64,000 bases of DNA from Notospermus geniculatus (GCA_002633025.1 NMRB01001902.1:40895-104894); one strand, 5' to 3'; shown: positions 11,901-26,900, numbered from the stretch's first letter. Numbers and translations: made by a program. The notes: generated by a model not told the origin, from the letters alone.

Positions 11901-14900
11901 GTTTTGCAATGTCGCTGAAAATAATATACATTCTCTGCGATGCATGCTCGTTTGTGGAGCACACCTGGTCACATGATGGAATCATGTGACCCAAAAATGA
12001 CTCCCGAGTGGTCCGATCGGAAGACATCGACAATTTCCGTGTGGCATTCAGTACCATTGCCTGTCCGATGTGCGCGCTCCAGATTGAAGACTGGATTGTG
12101 CCACTTGTTGCCGCAATGACCTGTCGTAACCGATGTGCAGGGAACGCGTACGTGTACATCGATAGTGACTGTTGGGTTCAGTTGCTTCCAGTTGAAAGGT
12201 CGATGTACACTTGGCTTGAAGCAAATCGCTCGCAGGGTTTGTTGTGGCGCCATGACAGTTGGTCCTCAATATCCAGCGCCGTTTTGAGAAAAAGGCGAAA
12301 GAAGGATTTTAGTTTAATGGGAAATGCATTAGACATCCAAACTTCGGAGGCGTATTCTGCAAAATCTGCCACTTCGAAATCAATGTGAATAGTACAAAAT
12401 GTACATTTTGACCGACTGAATTTGAAAATGTCATTAATCCATTTTAACAAAATTTTGATCGAACCTCGTCCCCAGGTGCACGTTCGCATATTTTCGCAGG
12501 TTTTGCCTATGACTGGAGCATGGCTTTGCCTGGAGGCTAGATTCACTCTCTATGGAAGGTACCATCCAAAATTAAAAAAACAAACCCCGTGAGCCACTCG
12601 CTTTAATGCGCCCTCTTTTGTCTTTCAGGGGATCTACGTGTTTGTACCTATTGCTGTAAAGTTGTACTAAATTACGCACAACAGACCGACTCAACTGGCG
12701 ACCTACGTGCTCTGCGAGAGGATTTGAAATGCCTCGCTAATATTGAGAACGAGGCTTGCGCTTACCATGAATTTGGACGTTGGGCGCCGAGTAGGAAACG
12801 AACTGGACAGGATGATGAGAGCTTGGGACCAACAAGGTATGTACACTCATAGGCGAAAAGGGCCACGTTATTGCCACTTTTTGTCGACAGCTGGCGCCAC
12901 CAGTGATGTTTGCGTCATTCTCTTTCGCCCCAGCAGTGTTTCCAAGGACCCGAGCTCCCGGGTCAAATACGCACGAAATCTCCGTCTGACGCACGTAGAA
13001 AGCAGTGCTTGAATCCTGAGGACGCATGATAAAAAACAGCCAGGGACCCACACTTTTATCACTCTGGTTTAAAACGCACCAAAAATCATTTCGATGCACA
13101 CTCTCACCAACTGCTAAGTGCCTGGACGTGCGACATTCACGACCTGCACGAGTCCCGCGAACCTGATATATCGGCATCAGACGATACCGCTATAATTTAT
13201 GCAGCAAGGCGCCCGCTCAACTGGATTCTCCGAATCGTTCTCTCCAATCAGTCTTGCGCAATCATGATTTTCAATTGCACAGGCCAGTAGTATACACTAA
13301 TGCACTCCGTAACCTGATCTGTGCGCTGGAGGAATAGAGAAGCAGTGATCGCTGTAGACTAGTTCCCGCCTTTGCCGCTGACGTTCCGGCAGCGCCAGTG
13401 AGTGTAGGCGGCAAAGACGAGAATCAGTCTATTGTAGGACTGATGAATAGCCCATGTGTGGCGGTGAATGAATGACTGCTCCTCAGATATGCATGAGAAA
13501 ATGGGGACCCTCCAAAATATGAAAGGACCCTCATATTAAGAGTGCCATGGGTCTGGGACTCCTAGTGAAAAAAATCCTTTGGAAACCCTGCCCCAGTGTT
13601 GGAGAATGTATGATTACAATATGTGACCCACTCTGGCAAAACTAGACACATTTTAACTTAAGCCTAGTGCACATCGACCTTGCGACTGGAAGCAACTACC
13701 GGCAATGGCGTTTTCGGCAACGCTGGGCGACTAGCTGGAAACAGCAGCAACTGCTCAGATGCTCAAACAGGTCGATGTGCGCACCCCAGCAACGCTATTG
13801 CCGACCGTTGCCGCTAGTTCCAGCCAGTTGCTCATGTTCTACTCGTTGCCGTCCGTTGCTTCTAGTTCTCTTCATTCGCTTTCGATGTGCACGCTCTGGC
13901 AATGAATTTCCTTTATTTGTGGAGCACACCTGGTCATGTGATGGAATCAGGTGACCCACAAAATGACTCCCGAGTGGTCTGCTCAGAAGACATCGACAAT
14001 TTCCATGGAGCATTCATTTCAGTTGCCTGTTCGATGTGCGCACTCCAGATTGTAGACTTGTTCCCGCAATGACCAGTCGTAACCGATGTGCGCGTTCTGC
14101 TCACATTGATAGCGACTGTTCCGTTCAGTTGCTTCCAGCCACAAGGTCGATTTGTGCTAGGCTTTAGGCTTTACTGTGGATTGTTCTTGAAGATTTTGAC
14201 TTTATTTTTGTTTTCCTCCTTCTCCAGATCAGGTAGTCTCAGCGAGACCCTGACGAGCAAAGTGACCCCTTTTGACATCACGCCTCAGTCAGAGTACAGA
14301 TCAATGGAAACCATCAATATTGAAAGACGAATACTCACACAGGTAGGATAATGCCCCAAAGAGAGCATAAATGCCCCAAAGGGAGCATGAATGCCCCAAA
14401 GGGAGCATGAATGCCACAAAGGGAGCAAGAATGCCCCAAAGGGAGCATGAATGCCACAAAGGGAGCATGAATGCCCCAAAGGGAGTATGAATGTCACAAA
14501 GGGAGCATGAATGCTCCAAAAGGGAGCATGAATGGCCCAAAAGGGAGCATGAATGCCCCAAAGGGAGCATGAATGATGAATGTAATCAATAGTACACTTC
14601 TGGGATCTCTACTAGGCCTAGAAAGTGCCTGCAGAAGACTCCAGTTGGGGTCGAAAATTGTGAAATTTGGAGACGACTTTACTTTTACTCCCAGCGTGTA
14701 AAATAGTATTTCACATCGGTGTGAACGACAATAAACATGATGAAGTGCATACAAAATATAACATACAAAATGGAAGGATACAAAGTACAAAGTACATGAA
14801 TTTAAAGATAATAATCACGGGTATTTTCGCGGGCCACGAAAATCATTGTTTATTTACATTTTGTTTGTTTATGTCCAGTCTTTCTTTGTCTTATGAGTAA

Positions 14901-17900
14901 TTTGCTGGTGGCATGCCCCTGTAGAAATTCTTTTGATACTGAAAATATTCAATTTGGTGGGTTGGCATGTCCCAAAAGTCCAAAATAACATAATGTAAAC
15001 ATCCATGTTTACAAACATTACAGTACAGGTCACAATTGACATCCCTAAATTCGCGCAAGGTACGCGTAAGTCACTCGTAACTTACGCAACAACTCACGAG
15101 CTATGTTACGCGTAACTTACGAGGTGAGTTACGCAGTGAGTTACGCGAATTTTGCCAGCAATGCAATGATTTACGAGGCGAGTTACGCAATTTTGGCGAG
15201 TTACGCGAAACCAAACCTGTGAGTGACGCGTAAGTTACGCGTATTTTACGAATAACTTTCGCGTATCTTACGAGTAACTTACGCGAAGCCGTAGGGATGT
15301 CAGTTGTGACCTATACTGCAAATGAAAACAATGAAGTCGTGATACATTATCTTTAATCTCACTTAACGCACATAAAAATTTTATTTACAAAATTCCCCAC
15401 AATATGACAAATGATAACATCTTCGTGACCAAGAAACAATATAGATATCTATCCCTCATACTCAATTTAGAAAAGCGTTCACAACTTAACAAAGGTGCTG
15501 GGGACTTAAGAGAGGTTTTCAACTTTAGGGAAATCTCGGAAAGTACGAAAGCTATCTTCTTGAAACTTTCATGGTTGTCACTATGGTCCATATCAATCAT
15601 CATGACATAATATCAACCGGCTCCTTCTATTGTTTCACCACTTTCTGTAATTAGTACTTTAGAGCTCTGTACGGGAAAGCAGTCATCAGCAGTTTGTTTC
15701 AAAACACTATCTATGTACAGCCTGGACTATGTACTGTCACATCAGCCAGTAAAAAGTGAAGTTTTTCAAACAGGGATAGTTGAAAATGCATCATTTTTAT
15801 CGTAAGATTTCTCAAGTTTCTGTTTTATTCAAGGGCTGCACTGAGTAGCCTTTTGGCAGTAGGCCTAAAAAGCCATTGTGCAAAGGGGAATGGACTGACC
15901 AATTCTTACAGAGGGGACAGGGTTCCCTGCCTATTATTCCATAATGCTGTAACAGCTTGTAATGGTCAAATGATTCTTCCATATCTGGGCCTTTTTGAGT
16001 GCGTTTCCGATAACAGCAGAAATGAACAGGGGCAGGTCTCCTTTCTGAGTGGTTATTTTTCCAAGCAGTGTGCCTAGTCAAAACGTAACAGACATGTGAT
16101 GTCACAGTCCTTAAACTTGCAAAGACTTCACTTGACATTATTCAATTCATCACCCTGGCCCCTCCATGAGTGGTTAGGCCCATGTATTGTTGTTGGCCTG
16201 TTATGTCAAGACTTGTAATCATGCATAAAACCCTGTGGTTCAGACTTCAGAAAAGTTGAAACTGGGCAGTATAACTGATATTTCTATCCTTAAAAAAGCC
16301 CTGTCGTGATAGAACTTGTTTGTTTTCTTTTGGATAATCTTATTCAACATGATCTCAAGGATATTCACTCAAACTCTCAATGGAATATATTGATTCCTTC
16401 AGCAATTTCTAAGGCATTCAAAAGGACTAATTACAGTAAGTAGTGAAACAATAGAAGGAGCAGGTTGATATTATGTCATGATCAATGATATGGGCCATAG
16501 TGTCAACTGTGAAATTTTCAACAAGATAGCTGTAGTACTTTCCGAGATTTCCCCAAAGTTGAAAACCTCTCTTAAGTCCCCAGCACCTTTGACTAATGTT
16601 GGCTAACGTAAACACTTTCTGAATTGAGTACAGTATATAGATGAGAGTTTTCCGGGAATTCCCGGATTTCCGGGAGGGGGCGCTGCCCAAAAAATCTGGA
16701 TTTTTCGATTTGGCTTCGTTCCGGCAGTTGTGCTGTTCCAGATCCCAGTTTTATATCCAACCACCAACAATCCTAGACTGGTTCCATGATCTACCGCTAG
16801 GATTTGATGACAGGGATGCCACCAAGATGGCGGGGGCTGTCGGAAGGATGAATTGACCAGTGAATATCGTGATTGTCATCGCATATCATGGCCTGTTCCA
16901 AGACAGTGAATCGAATGGCAGATTTGGGACTTTGACTTCTGGGGTCATGGCTAATTTCCGGGAATTTTTTGAAATGGCACTCTCATCTATGACAGTGTGG
17001 CTTTAATCTTCTGGTTCTTTTTATTTTTCCAGGATTCAGCCCAGCTTCGTGAATTGTGGAACCAAATGCAACAGTTTGAAGAAGGGATTCAGTTCCAAAG
17101 TCATCGTCTTCGTTTACGCACATATCATAACTGTTTCTCTGGGAAGGAGCTTGTTGATTGGTTGATAAATAAAGATAAGGTCACCACAAGGTACGTGAGG
17201 AGCCTGATACCCTAGTGGTTATCACGTCCGCTTAGCAAGCGACAGGTCCCGGGTTCGAATCCAGCCCGGGCCATATGGGATTTCATTCCCGGCTCTTCAC
17301 GTCCATCATACGGGACAGTAAGCCGTGGTGCCTTGTACCTTGTGTCTTTGCAAGGGCAAGTAAAAGACCCCATCCAAGTGAGGAACATGAGTAGCTTGAG
17401 ATGGCCTCCTCCGTACTTACCAGGGCCAATAATGCTATAGCGTCGGCCCTAACGGAAAAATGAAATACAAATACAAGGTATGTGAGCTGAAAACTGGCAT
17501 GATTAAAAGTTTGAGTGTAGTCTGATATCAACAACGGTGGAGGTGTCATCCGACTTTACACTTTAACCCCAGTCTATCCTGAAACCTTTCAGTAGAACTC
17601 AGATGAGCTGCTCATTCAGCGCTACAATCTGAGCATTTCCGACCGGTACCCATTTATACACCTGGGTGGAGAGAGACCAGTGAGGCAAAGAGACTTGCCC
17701 AAAGTCTCACGCCCAGTGGGATTCGAACCCTCTGACCGCTAGTTGGAGGCCCGAACCACTACACCACCGTGGCTGCTCATGATTCTGGTTTATGTGTTTC
17801 CATCAGGGCCCAAATCAAAGCATTATTGGCCCTCATTAGTACGGAAGAGGCCATCTCATGCTACTCATGTTCCTCACTTGGATGGGGTCTTTTACTTGCG

Positions 17901-20900
17901 CTTGCAATATAATGGCACAAGATACAAGGCACCACGGCTTACTGTCCCATGCGATGGATGTGAAGAGCCGGGGCAGCCATTGAAATGTGCGGGTTCACCA
18001 ACACCATTAACACTTTCCTCAAACACAACCTTCGACGGGTTTTCCTAGACTGCCGCACATATTGACTTGACAGTTGTTCGTTCTTCTGGTACATTCACCC
18101 AGGTGAGCACATGGTCCATGGACCATTTCACATAGATCATGAGAGTTTTCTGGGAATTCCCGGATTTCCGGGAGCGGGCGCTGCCAAAAGAATCTGGATT
18201 TTTCGATTTGGCTTCGTTCCGGCACCTGTGCTGTTCCAGGTCCTGGTTTTACATTCAACCACCAACAATCCTAGACTGGTTCCATGATCTACTGCTAGGA
18301 TTTGATGACAGGGATGGCGGCGGGCCGTCGGAAGGACAAATTGACCAGTGAATATCGTGATTGTCATCGCATATCATGGCCTGTTCCAAGACAGTGGATC
18401 GAATGGCAGATTTGGGACTTTGACTTCTGGGGTCATGACTAATTTCCAGGGCCCGGTTTCACGAAACTCACGACAGCGCTATCTTGGTGTTAGCGCTATC
18501 TTCATGTTAAATGACGTAGAAATACATTGTTCTTTTACGTCATTTAACATCAAGTTAGCGCTAACACCAAGATAGCGCTGTCGTGAGTTTCGTGCAACCG
18601 GGCCCAGGAATTTTTTGAAATGACACTCTCATCTATGATTTCATCTACTTTAGAAATGCACCAATTTTTGGTTCTGTTTGTTTCGTAGGGTTCAGGCTGT
18701 TGGGATTGGTCAGGCTTTGTTGGACGCCAAGTTGATCATGGGGGTCTCTGTTGGTGAGCCTATCTTTAGAGATGGGTACATGCTCTACAGGGTAAGTAAA
18801 TGTTTTCTGGTTCGGTAGGACATCTTCGATAATCGAAGGCCGATCTGCTCACCACTGCGTTACATCGCACATCACCCTTCGAGAAATAGACCGGTCCGCG
18901 ACGTATCTTGGCACGATGCCAACTTTACCGGTCGACCAATCATATTGCACTTTATATCCGATCTTCGGCTACCACTATTTGTACCACGATTCAAATTTTA
19001 CAACACCGGTTCTGATTGGCCTCTTCTTCGAGAGGCAGCGGATTCGCCGCGGACCGGTCAATTTCTCGAAGGGTGATGTGCGGTGTAACGCAGTGGTGAG
19101 CAGATCGGCCTTCGATTATTGAAGATGGGTTAGGAGGATAAATTAGGTAAGTGACCCTTGTTTGTATTAACCATTTGAACCCTGAATTCATATGGCCCTT
19201 AGCGGCTGTGACCCGGAGTTTATCGTTAAAGACTTCGAAAATACAGTGCTCCCTCGCTCATACGAACATTGATTTTACGAACTGCTGGATATTATATTAC
19301 AAACTCATCACCTGGCTTCCTATATTTCATGACATGTATACGTAATGAGGAACCCGCCCGCCGTTTATCCCGACAGGTCGGCGCTGCGAGCGATGTGACC
19401 GAACCGACGTCATTGACGTCGTTTTATGTGCTGACGTTGCGTCATGAAAAAATCTGCTGTACATTTTTCTACAGGAAAAAATGAAATAAAGACGTTGCCG
19501 TTATCGCCATCCTACCTCTTTATTTTAAAGAAAAAAAGCAAAGAAATTGCAGAAATTTTCATCCGCGACAAGATGGTGTAAATTTTAATGTCATGCGACC
19601 GCAAAAATAGGGTTGATTTCACGCTAGAAGTTAATGGAAATGACTGGAAATCACGTTGAAAAAAGAAACTTCGGTCACATCGATCGCAGCGCCACGTCGT
19701 GACGTTAGTTCGTCCGGTTCCTCATTAGCCTGTTTGGTCGGCTGTATGGCCCAATTCCTGCCCATGATCAATTACGCTGTGTACAATACAAACCAAAATC
19801 CAAGCTTGGGTTGGATGAGTGTACAATACAAACTGAATTGTCCAAGCTTGGGTTTGATTAGTGCATATTTGGGCGTTAAATCAGGCAAATATTCAGTAAA
19901 GTTAGTCCTGTATGAGAAGTGTATGCCTTACATCAGTCAGCCAACATGCCGAAACAGAAGGCGATCTCGCTAAAAAAAGAAGATTGAAATCGTCGAAATC
20001 ATCATGCCCCCACGGACGAATCCTCGCTATTATGAACTCCTTGTTAGTACGAACTTAACCCTTGGACCCTGAAGGGTTCGTAATAGCAAGGGGGGACTGT
20101 ATTGTGTTTTCTTATCTTTTTCCAGGCTGCCCTCAGAGAAAGTCCACCAGAGTCCATTCTGATTGACTCCATCATTTTAGAAGATGAATCAGAGCCAACG
20201 TGGACCAAAGACATCAAACAGGAAGGGGACGACCATGGTAAGTTTTGACCCTCATCCAGAATACTAAATAAGGGCTGGAGGGGTTTTGTGGTCATCTAAG
20301 GTATCCATTTGTATTCGATTTTTCTGTCGGGGCCGAAGGCACAAAGTTGACGCTAGGTGGCGATATCTGGGGATATCACCACTAATATCAACGCTAGGTT
20401 TCTATCTTGAAAAGTAGTGCGTGCACAGAGCAAACAGTAGAAATTCTTGTACTTGTAAAGCGGTTACCCATCACGTCGTTTGCTACGCTTACAATATAGA
20501 TATAGAGTGATACAAACATCGGTAGAGTAGATATAAAGTAATAATAAAGTTATTCTGTTTCATTTTTGACAAGATAAATATTGTTTTCTGCAAATAATAC
20601 CATTTTGAAAAAGACATTCCCCTCACGTGACAGACCAGCCCACCGACGATGACGTCAAGATTTTCAAGATGGCGATCTGGCATCAATGGCAGTGTTAAAA
20701 TTTCGTCCAAGTATCAAAAAATTTCAACGCTGTGTGGAGTATGCCGAAGCCATAGCAATGTTGGCCCAGTTGCTATGTACGCGGTCAGGACATGACGACT
20801 GATTGGATCCTCCTAGTTTTACTGAGTTGCTGAATTTGCGATGTGCGCGCAGCGAGTACATCACCAGCGACTGATCAGATCAGTTGCTTCCAGTCGCAAT

Positions 20901-23900
20901 GGGGTACCGGCAAACAAAAGGCGGCGCTGATTATCAACCAGGTTAAAACGCAAGTGCGCATGCTTTGCGATTGTTGAACGTCATCAGGCGTCGGGCGTCA
21001 TTCTGACGTTACAAAAAACTGTGCCATTCACAACCCATGATGTCGATCATTGGCCTGTCATTTACGCTAAAATCATAAAAATGGCCAACTTTATCGATTA
21101 AATTCATCATGTTCCTGCAGAGATTTTTGCTCAAAGGCAATAAGGTATATTTTAGCAGTTCTGTACTTAATGATAGAAACGTAAAATTAGAAATTGAGTG
21201 CAATGTTTTAGTTATATTTGGCCTAGAAACAGGGTGTGCTATTCAGAATTAATTGGAAAATAACGTTAGCCTCACTTTCAGTGACGCAGTTCTGACCAGG
21301 TTGATAGTCAGCGCCGCGTCGCGGATTAGGTTTGCCAGTACCTCATTGCGATCTATGCCTGGCTAAGTGTTGTGTTATTTCAGACAGTTCATATGAAGAA
21401 GAGAAGATGAGTGCGCCGATTTACCCAGACGAGTTGGATGGAGAGGACACAGAGGAACAATCTTCGTTGACGTTCTGTGATACGTTCAGTTCAACACCTC
21501 CGTATGGTATTGGTAGCGGCTTCGCAGAACGCCCAAAAACACTGAGGAATCTTTCTGTCAACTCTGAAAAAAGTAGGAACATTCTGTCATCATTTCAAGT
21601 GATAATACAAGTAAAGTCGTCTCCGAAGTTCGCAAATTTTTGACCCCAATCGGGGTCTTCCTCAGGCACTTTTGCGATCTCCAAGCTTGGCACTTTGCCC
21701 ATGTTGAAGTCAGGGTGAATTACACTTTTGAAGTAAGTTGAAGGTACATGGACGTTTTGAACGGGTCTTTCCCCTGGGTTTTGTATTCATATCCACAGGA
21801 ACATGTAGTGTTGGTGTTTTTTTCCAGGCCTGAAGGAGGGGATGGAGCCCAGTCTGTTGGTTCATCAGGATTCGACTGTGAGCCGCGGTATCAATGAGGA
21901 TCTTCTACAAGGTAAGTAGCGGGAGCCACGGTGGTGTAGTCGTTTGGGTCTCAGACTAGCGGTCAGAGGGTCCCGGGTTCGAATCCCACTGGGTGTGAGA
22001 CTTTGGGCAAGTCTCTTTGCCTCACTGGCCTCTGTCCACCCAGGTGTATGAATGGGTACCGGTCGGAAATGCTCAGATTGTAGTGCTGAATGAGCAGCTC
22101 ATCTGAGTTCTACTGAAAGGTTTCTGTACGCCTTCAGACAGCCAGGGTTTGCAGGTATTATTATATTTTGTTCGCGGAGGTGGCTGCTTGTCATGAGTGA
22201 TGCGGCAGCCTAAAAATTCTGGTCGTGATCATGACAAGAATCGCTCCCCACGTGACTGTATGACATCTGAGGGGTTTTCCTGAAGAATGACAGAAAGACG
22301 GGTTCGTAAGAAGACCGGAATACACCAAAATACGCCGGAATACGCCGAAATACCACTGAAAACAGGGTTAAAAGGCTTCTTTTCAATGTCATACAGTCAT
22401 GATAGTAGTGAGGCAATGTATCGTATCAATCTAATGTAAAAATTCATTTATCAGTCTCAGGATTCGACCGATTTGAACAGAAACATCGCCCGGCGGGTGT
22501 TTTCGGCGATTGACCGCCGCCATATTGGATTTGGATACAAACACGCGGGATGCAAGATGGCGACCGCTGGCCGCCGAAAACACCTGTTGCGATGTTTCTG
22601 AAGTTGCCTTTGTGAATTTTGAGGCTGATCTTGCCCTCTTCTGCCTTGTATCATGTAATAAATATCATAGGTACAACATAAGAGTGAAATTAAGCCATTT
22701 TATCATATTCCGGCGGATTTCGGCGTATTTTGGTGTATTCCGGTTTTTTTATGAACCGCAGAAAGACTCGAAGTGTAATGAGGAGTTTCTGTTTGTGTAC
22801 CCACTTCCGCAACGAGGGACGTGGGCATTACGCTTGTTTTAACAATATCTCTACATTTAGGTGCATTGGCGAGTAAGCGAGGCCTAGCCACGGAGGATTA
22901 TCCTGATTGGTGGAAAACGATCAATTCGAAGCCAGAGCATAGCAAAAGTGCTGATACCCTTGCTTATGAGAGATTACGGTGAGTCCATATACCGTATTTT
23001 TAGCTCACCTGGGGTGAGCTATTACGATGGTGCAGCGTCTGTCGTCGTTGTCCGTCGTCGTCGTTGTCCGTTAGCAGGGCACGTTTCGTAACCGCTGGAG
23101 CTATTGATCTGAAACTTGGTACATATATACCCCTAGGTCAGATGACCCACGACACCAAGTTTCGGTCCGATTCGACTCTCAGTTTGGCCACCAGGTGGCG
23201 GAAACCAAAAACACAAAAAGTACAATAACTCCTGAACTAATGACTAGATCATCTTCAAATTTTTATCATAGGTGTAGCTAAGAAGGATACATAACATATA
23301 TAACGGGTTTTTGATTTGACCTACTTTTTCGGACTACTCACCGCACTGCCCTAGATGGTTGATAGTCAATGCCGCGTCACAGATCAGCTTTGCTCATACA
23401 TCAATAGCGAGGTTTAGCACCTTTCCGACTCCGACTTCAACTACCATTGCAGTCCGCTGTGGACATCCTTGATAAAAACGATTTGATAGACGTTTGCAAA
23501 TCGTAAAATACTGTAACTTCATGGCAGAATAATTTTGACTCATAATCGGAAGTGCACGTAAATCGCAAATATTCTAGTCGTGTTTCAAGTCGTAACGACT
23601 AGGATTACGACTTCAATATTCATTATTTATCCGCACTTCCGATTTATAAGGCAAAATTTTTCTGCCTTCAATTTATGGTGTTTGACGAATTGAAAACTTC
23701 TATCACATCGTTTTTATCAAGGATGTCCATAGCGGACTGCAATTCATTCTCGTAGTTGGAGTCGGAGTCGGAAAGGTGCTAAACCTCGCTATTGTGCTGA
23801 TAGCCTAGTGGTTATCACGGGGAGCCTGATAGCCTAGTGGTTATCACGTCCGCTTAGCAAGCGGCAGGTCCCGGGTTCGAATCCAGCCTGGGCCATATGG

Positions 23901-26900
23901 GATTTCATTCCTGGCTCTTCACGTCCGTCGCATGGGACAGTAAGCCGTGGTGCCTTGTACCTTGTGTCTTTGCAAGGGCAAGTAAAAGACCCCATCCAAG
24001 TGAGGAACATGAGTAGCTTGTGATGGCCTCCTCCGTACTTACCAGGGCCAATAATGCTATAGCGTCGGCCCTGACGGAAAACTGAAATACAAATACAAAT
24101 ACAAATTGTGCTGATACTCACTCCATTTCATGATTCTCTTCCAGAAAAGCCCAGTACGAACACATGAGCATGTTAATCAAACAGCTCTTGAGCCGTGACG
24201 GTCTCTCCCTCTCATGGGCTGAACTTATCCAGCAAATATCCCGAAGGATTGCTGAAATTGTCTCCCCAGATGTCAAGGCTGATGAAGACGATATGGACAT
24301 ACGGCAGTATGTGCAGATAAAAAAGGTGGGTTTAAAATGTCCTTTCCACGTCCTGAATGTTTGCGAAAGGTCAAAGGTTACGTCGGCCGCCACGCGATAT
24401 AAAACCTAATGCATACAGTGGCGGTTTGTGTCTTCTCTGACAGGGGTTTAGATAACGTGCGTATTTGCGTAAATAAGCAAATATTGTTGGAAATCTTAGT
24501 GAAAAACACAAGTGAAATCTTGCAGAAAAGCGTAACATATGCATGCCAAAAAAACTTCAGATGCGTGCTGTATACTTTAATAATAATAATAATAATAATG
24601 TGTGGGCTTATAGTGCCTTTTACATTTAAGTGTCAAGGCACTTCACATTATTACCCAGCCTAATCCAGAAACCTTTCTGTAGAAACCAAGGGCAGCTACA
24701 ATCCAGCGCACACATGGACATTTCAGGCCAGCTGAGAGTATACAGAGTGGCACAGCCAGGGATTGAACCTGCAACCTTCCGATCACGAGCCCAACGCTCT
24801 AACCATTGTGCCACCGCGCTCCCCAGATGATCCGCCAAATACGCCAGCAACTGAAAACTGTCTATTTAAAACTGCGAATAAAGTTCCAAACTCAGCATGC
24901 GAAATGCGATGAGATGGATGAGATTGCCGCCATGGCTGCCATTTGCAATGGCAGCCAATCTTTCCCGGTCTCACAACACAGTTTTGATGAGCTGTCAGGT
25001 GTCACTAAACAGTTTTATGGCATATCCTGCTCTGGTAGTGCCGGGCATGCGTAAAATACGCCACTTTACAGGGGCCAGGAGAGTAGTGTACGCACTCACT
25101 AAATACAAGATGAGTGAAGTACTGTAAACAGTGAAATTTTCGCGTGCGTTTTAGCTGAAGGGTTCCAATCGCGAAAATTTATTCTTCGCGAATTCGTAGA
25201 CCCCGAAATCGTGAACATTTAGCATTGCGAAAATATCACGGTTTACAGTACTCCTGACTTTAGAAAATTATCTAAACCCTTACTCTGAAAAATTCTCGTG
25301 TTATAATTTCCATCCTCAGATTCCCGGTGGGCAGAAGATTCAGTCGAACATCGTCCATGGTGTCGTCTGCTCGAAACATGTGGCGCATAAACGAATGAAA
25401 CAAAACATTATGTCACCACGGATACTGCTTCTTAAAGCCGCGATAGAGTATCAACGCATTGAAAATAAGTTTTCTTCGTTGGAGCCACAGATTTTACAGG
25501 TAAGTAAAGCAGGCTGCGTACTGGAGAACCTGCCCGGCGGATAGACGATTCTCGAATTTGCAGCTGCGCACTTCCGCTGAAATCTCAACCAGAACCTCGA
25601 TCTGAAACCGGCTGACGCGACGCCATCCATGGTTCAGCAATGGTTGAGTCTGATGCAACGTCTTCGATGTCACTGTCATGGGGTTGTCTGCGTTAGTCAT
25701 TCAGTTTCCATAACCGAGGTTGTGGTTGAGATTTTGGCGGAAGTGTGCAGATCTTTGCCGTATACATCAATTTGAGAATGGTCTGTTATCCGACAGGTCA
25801 GCACTGCAACCGCCTCTCTAAAATCGCCTTGATTTATTCATCCCGTGAATTTGGTGGTCCTCAATGTTTCAAAGAAATTCAGCAGGCCAAGGGCGTGCTG
25901 AAGGGAGCGGGAGCGCGGTGGCATAATGGTTAGGGCTGTGGACTCGTGATCGGAAGGTCGCGGGTTCGATCCCCGGCCGTGCCACTCTGTAACTCTCAAC
26001 TGGCCTGAAATGTCCATCGTGTGCGCTATATTGTGGCTGCCCTTTGGTTTCTACAGAAAGGTTTCTGAATCATAGGCTGGGTTAATAATGTGTGAAGCGC
26101 TTAGAGAGCGTAATACGCTATGAAGCGCTATATAAGAACTCACCATTATTATTATTATAAAGGGAAAGGGTGGGAAAGGGTTTATAACCAATATGTTTAT
26201 GATTTGTGCTTGCCTTCCTCAGGAGAAAGATTTCTTACGGAACTGCATCGCCAAGATTTCCTCGCTACAGCCGGACATTCTGATGGTGGAGAGGACTGTG
26301 TCAAGGATAGCTCAGGAATTTCTATTGGAGTCTGGTATTTCATTGGTGCTAAATGTGAAACCGGTATGTACAGTACAGAGCAGAATTGACATCCCTAAAT
26401 TTTCGTAAGTTGCATGTAATTTGCATGTAACTTGTGTGCAACCTACGAGCTATGTTACATATAAGTTACGCGTAGTTCAGGGTTTGTATCTGTATAACTT
26501 ATGCATAATAACCTACATGTATGTTACGCGACATTTCACGAAGTATATGGTTTGTTTCAGGGTCCCCTCATCGGTAAAGCGGTGCGATGTGGTACGATGC
26601 GTTAAAAAAATCGCCAAGCGGTGTCAGTTTTGGCATAACGCGGCGTGGCGCAACGTTGGTCCTGATTAGCGGAAATGACATCACACAAATCATTTAAATG
26701 ATTCAAATCCTCGCGCGGCCGGCGATTTGACGCGGAAAAATACTGCAGGAGCAATCGGTGGCGGTGGAAATCGCTCGTCACTTCCTACCGCTTCTTAAGG
26801 CATCGCGTGGCACCGCAAGTGTGAACGGTTATAGGCTTGACAGTGGAAACAATCAGGCGTGAAAAATTTTGCATCGCCCCACGTCACACGGCGCCTGCAG

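Noticed and set aside
14285-14570. Minus-strand open frames with HAPFGAFMLPLWHSC repeats
   Set aside because: They are translations of the 20-bp minisatellite; no independent coding evidence.
14349-14575. CRISPR array
   Set aside because: Units are contiguous 20-mers with no spacers, and the genome is eukaryotic.
17198-17275. A tRNA-Ala gene
   Set aside because: A and B boxes and an AGC anticodon loop are present, but the acceptor stem does not pair and a SINE body and tail follow; the same unit recurs at 23811.
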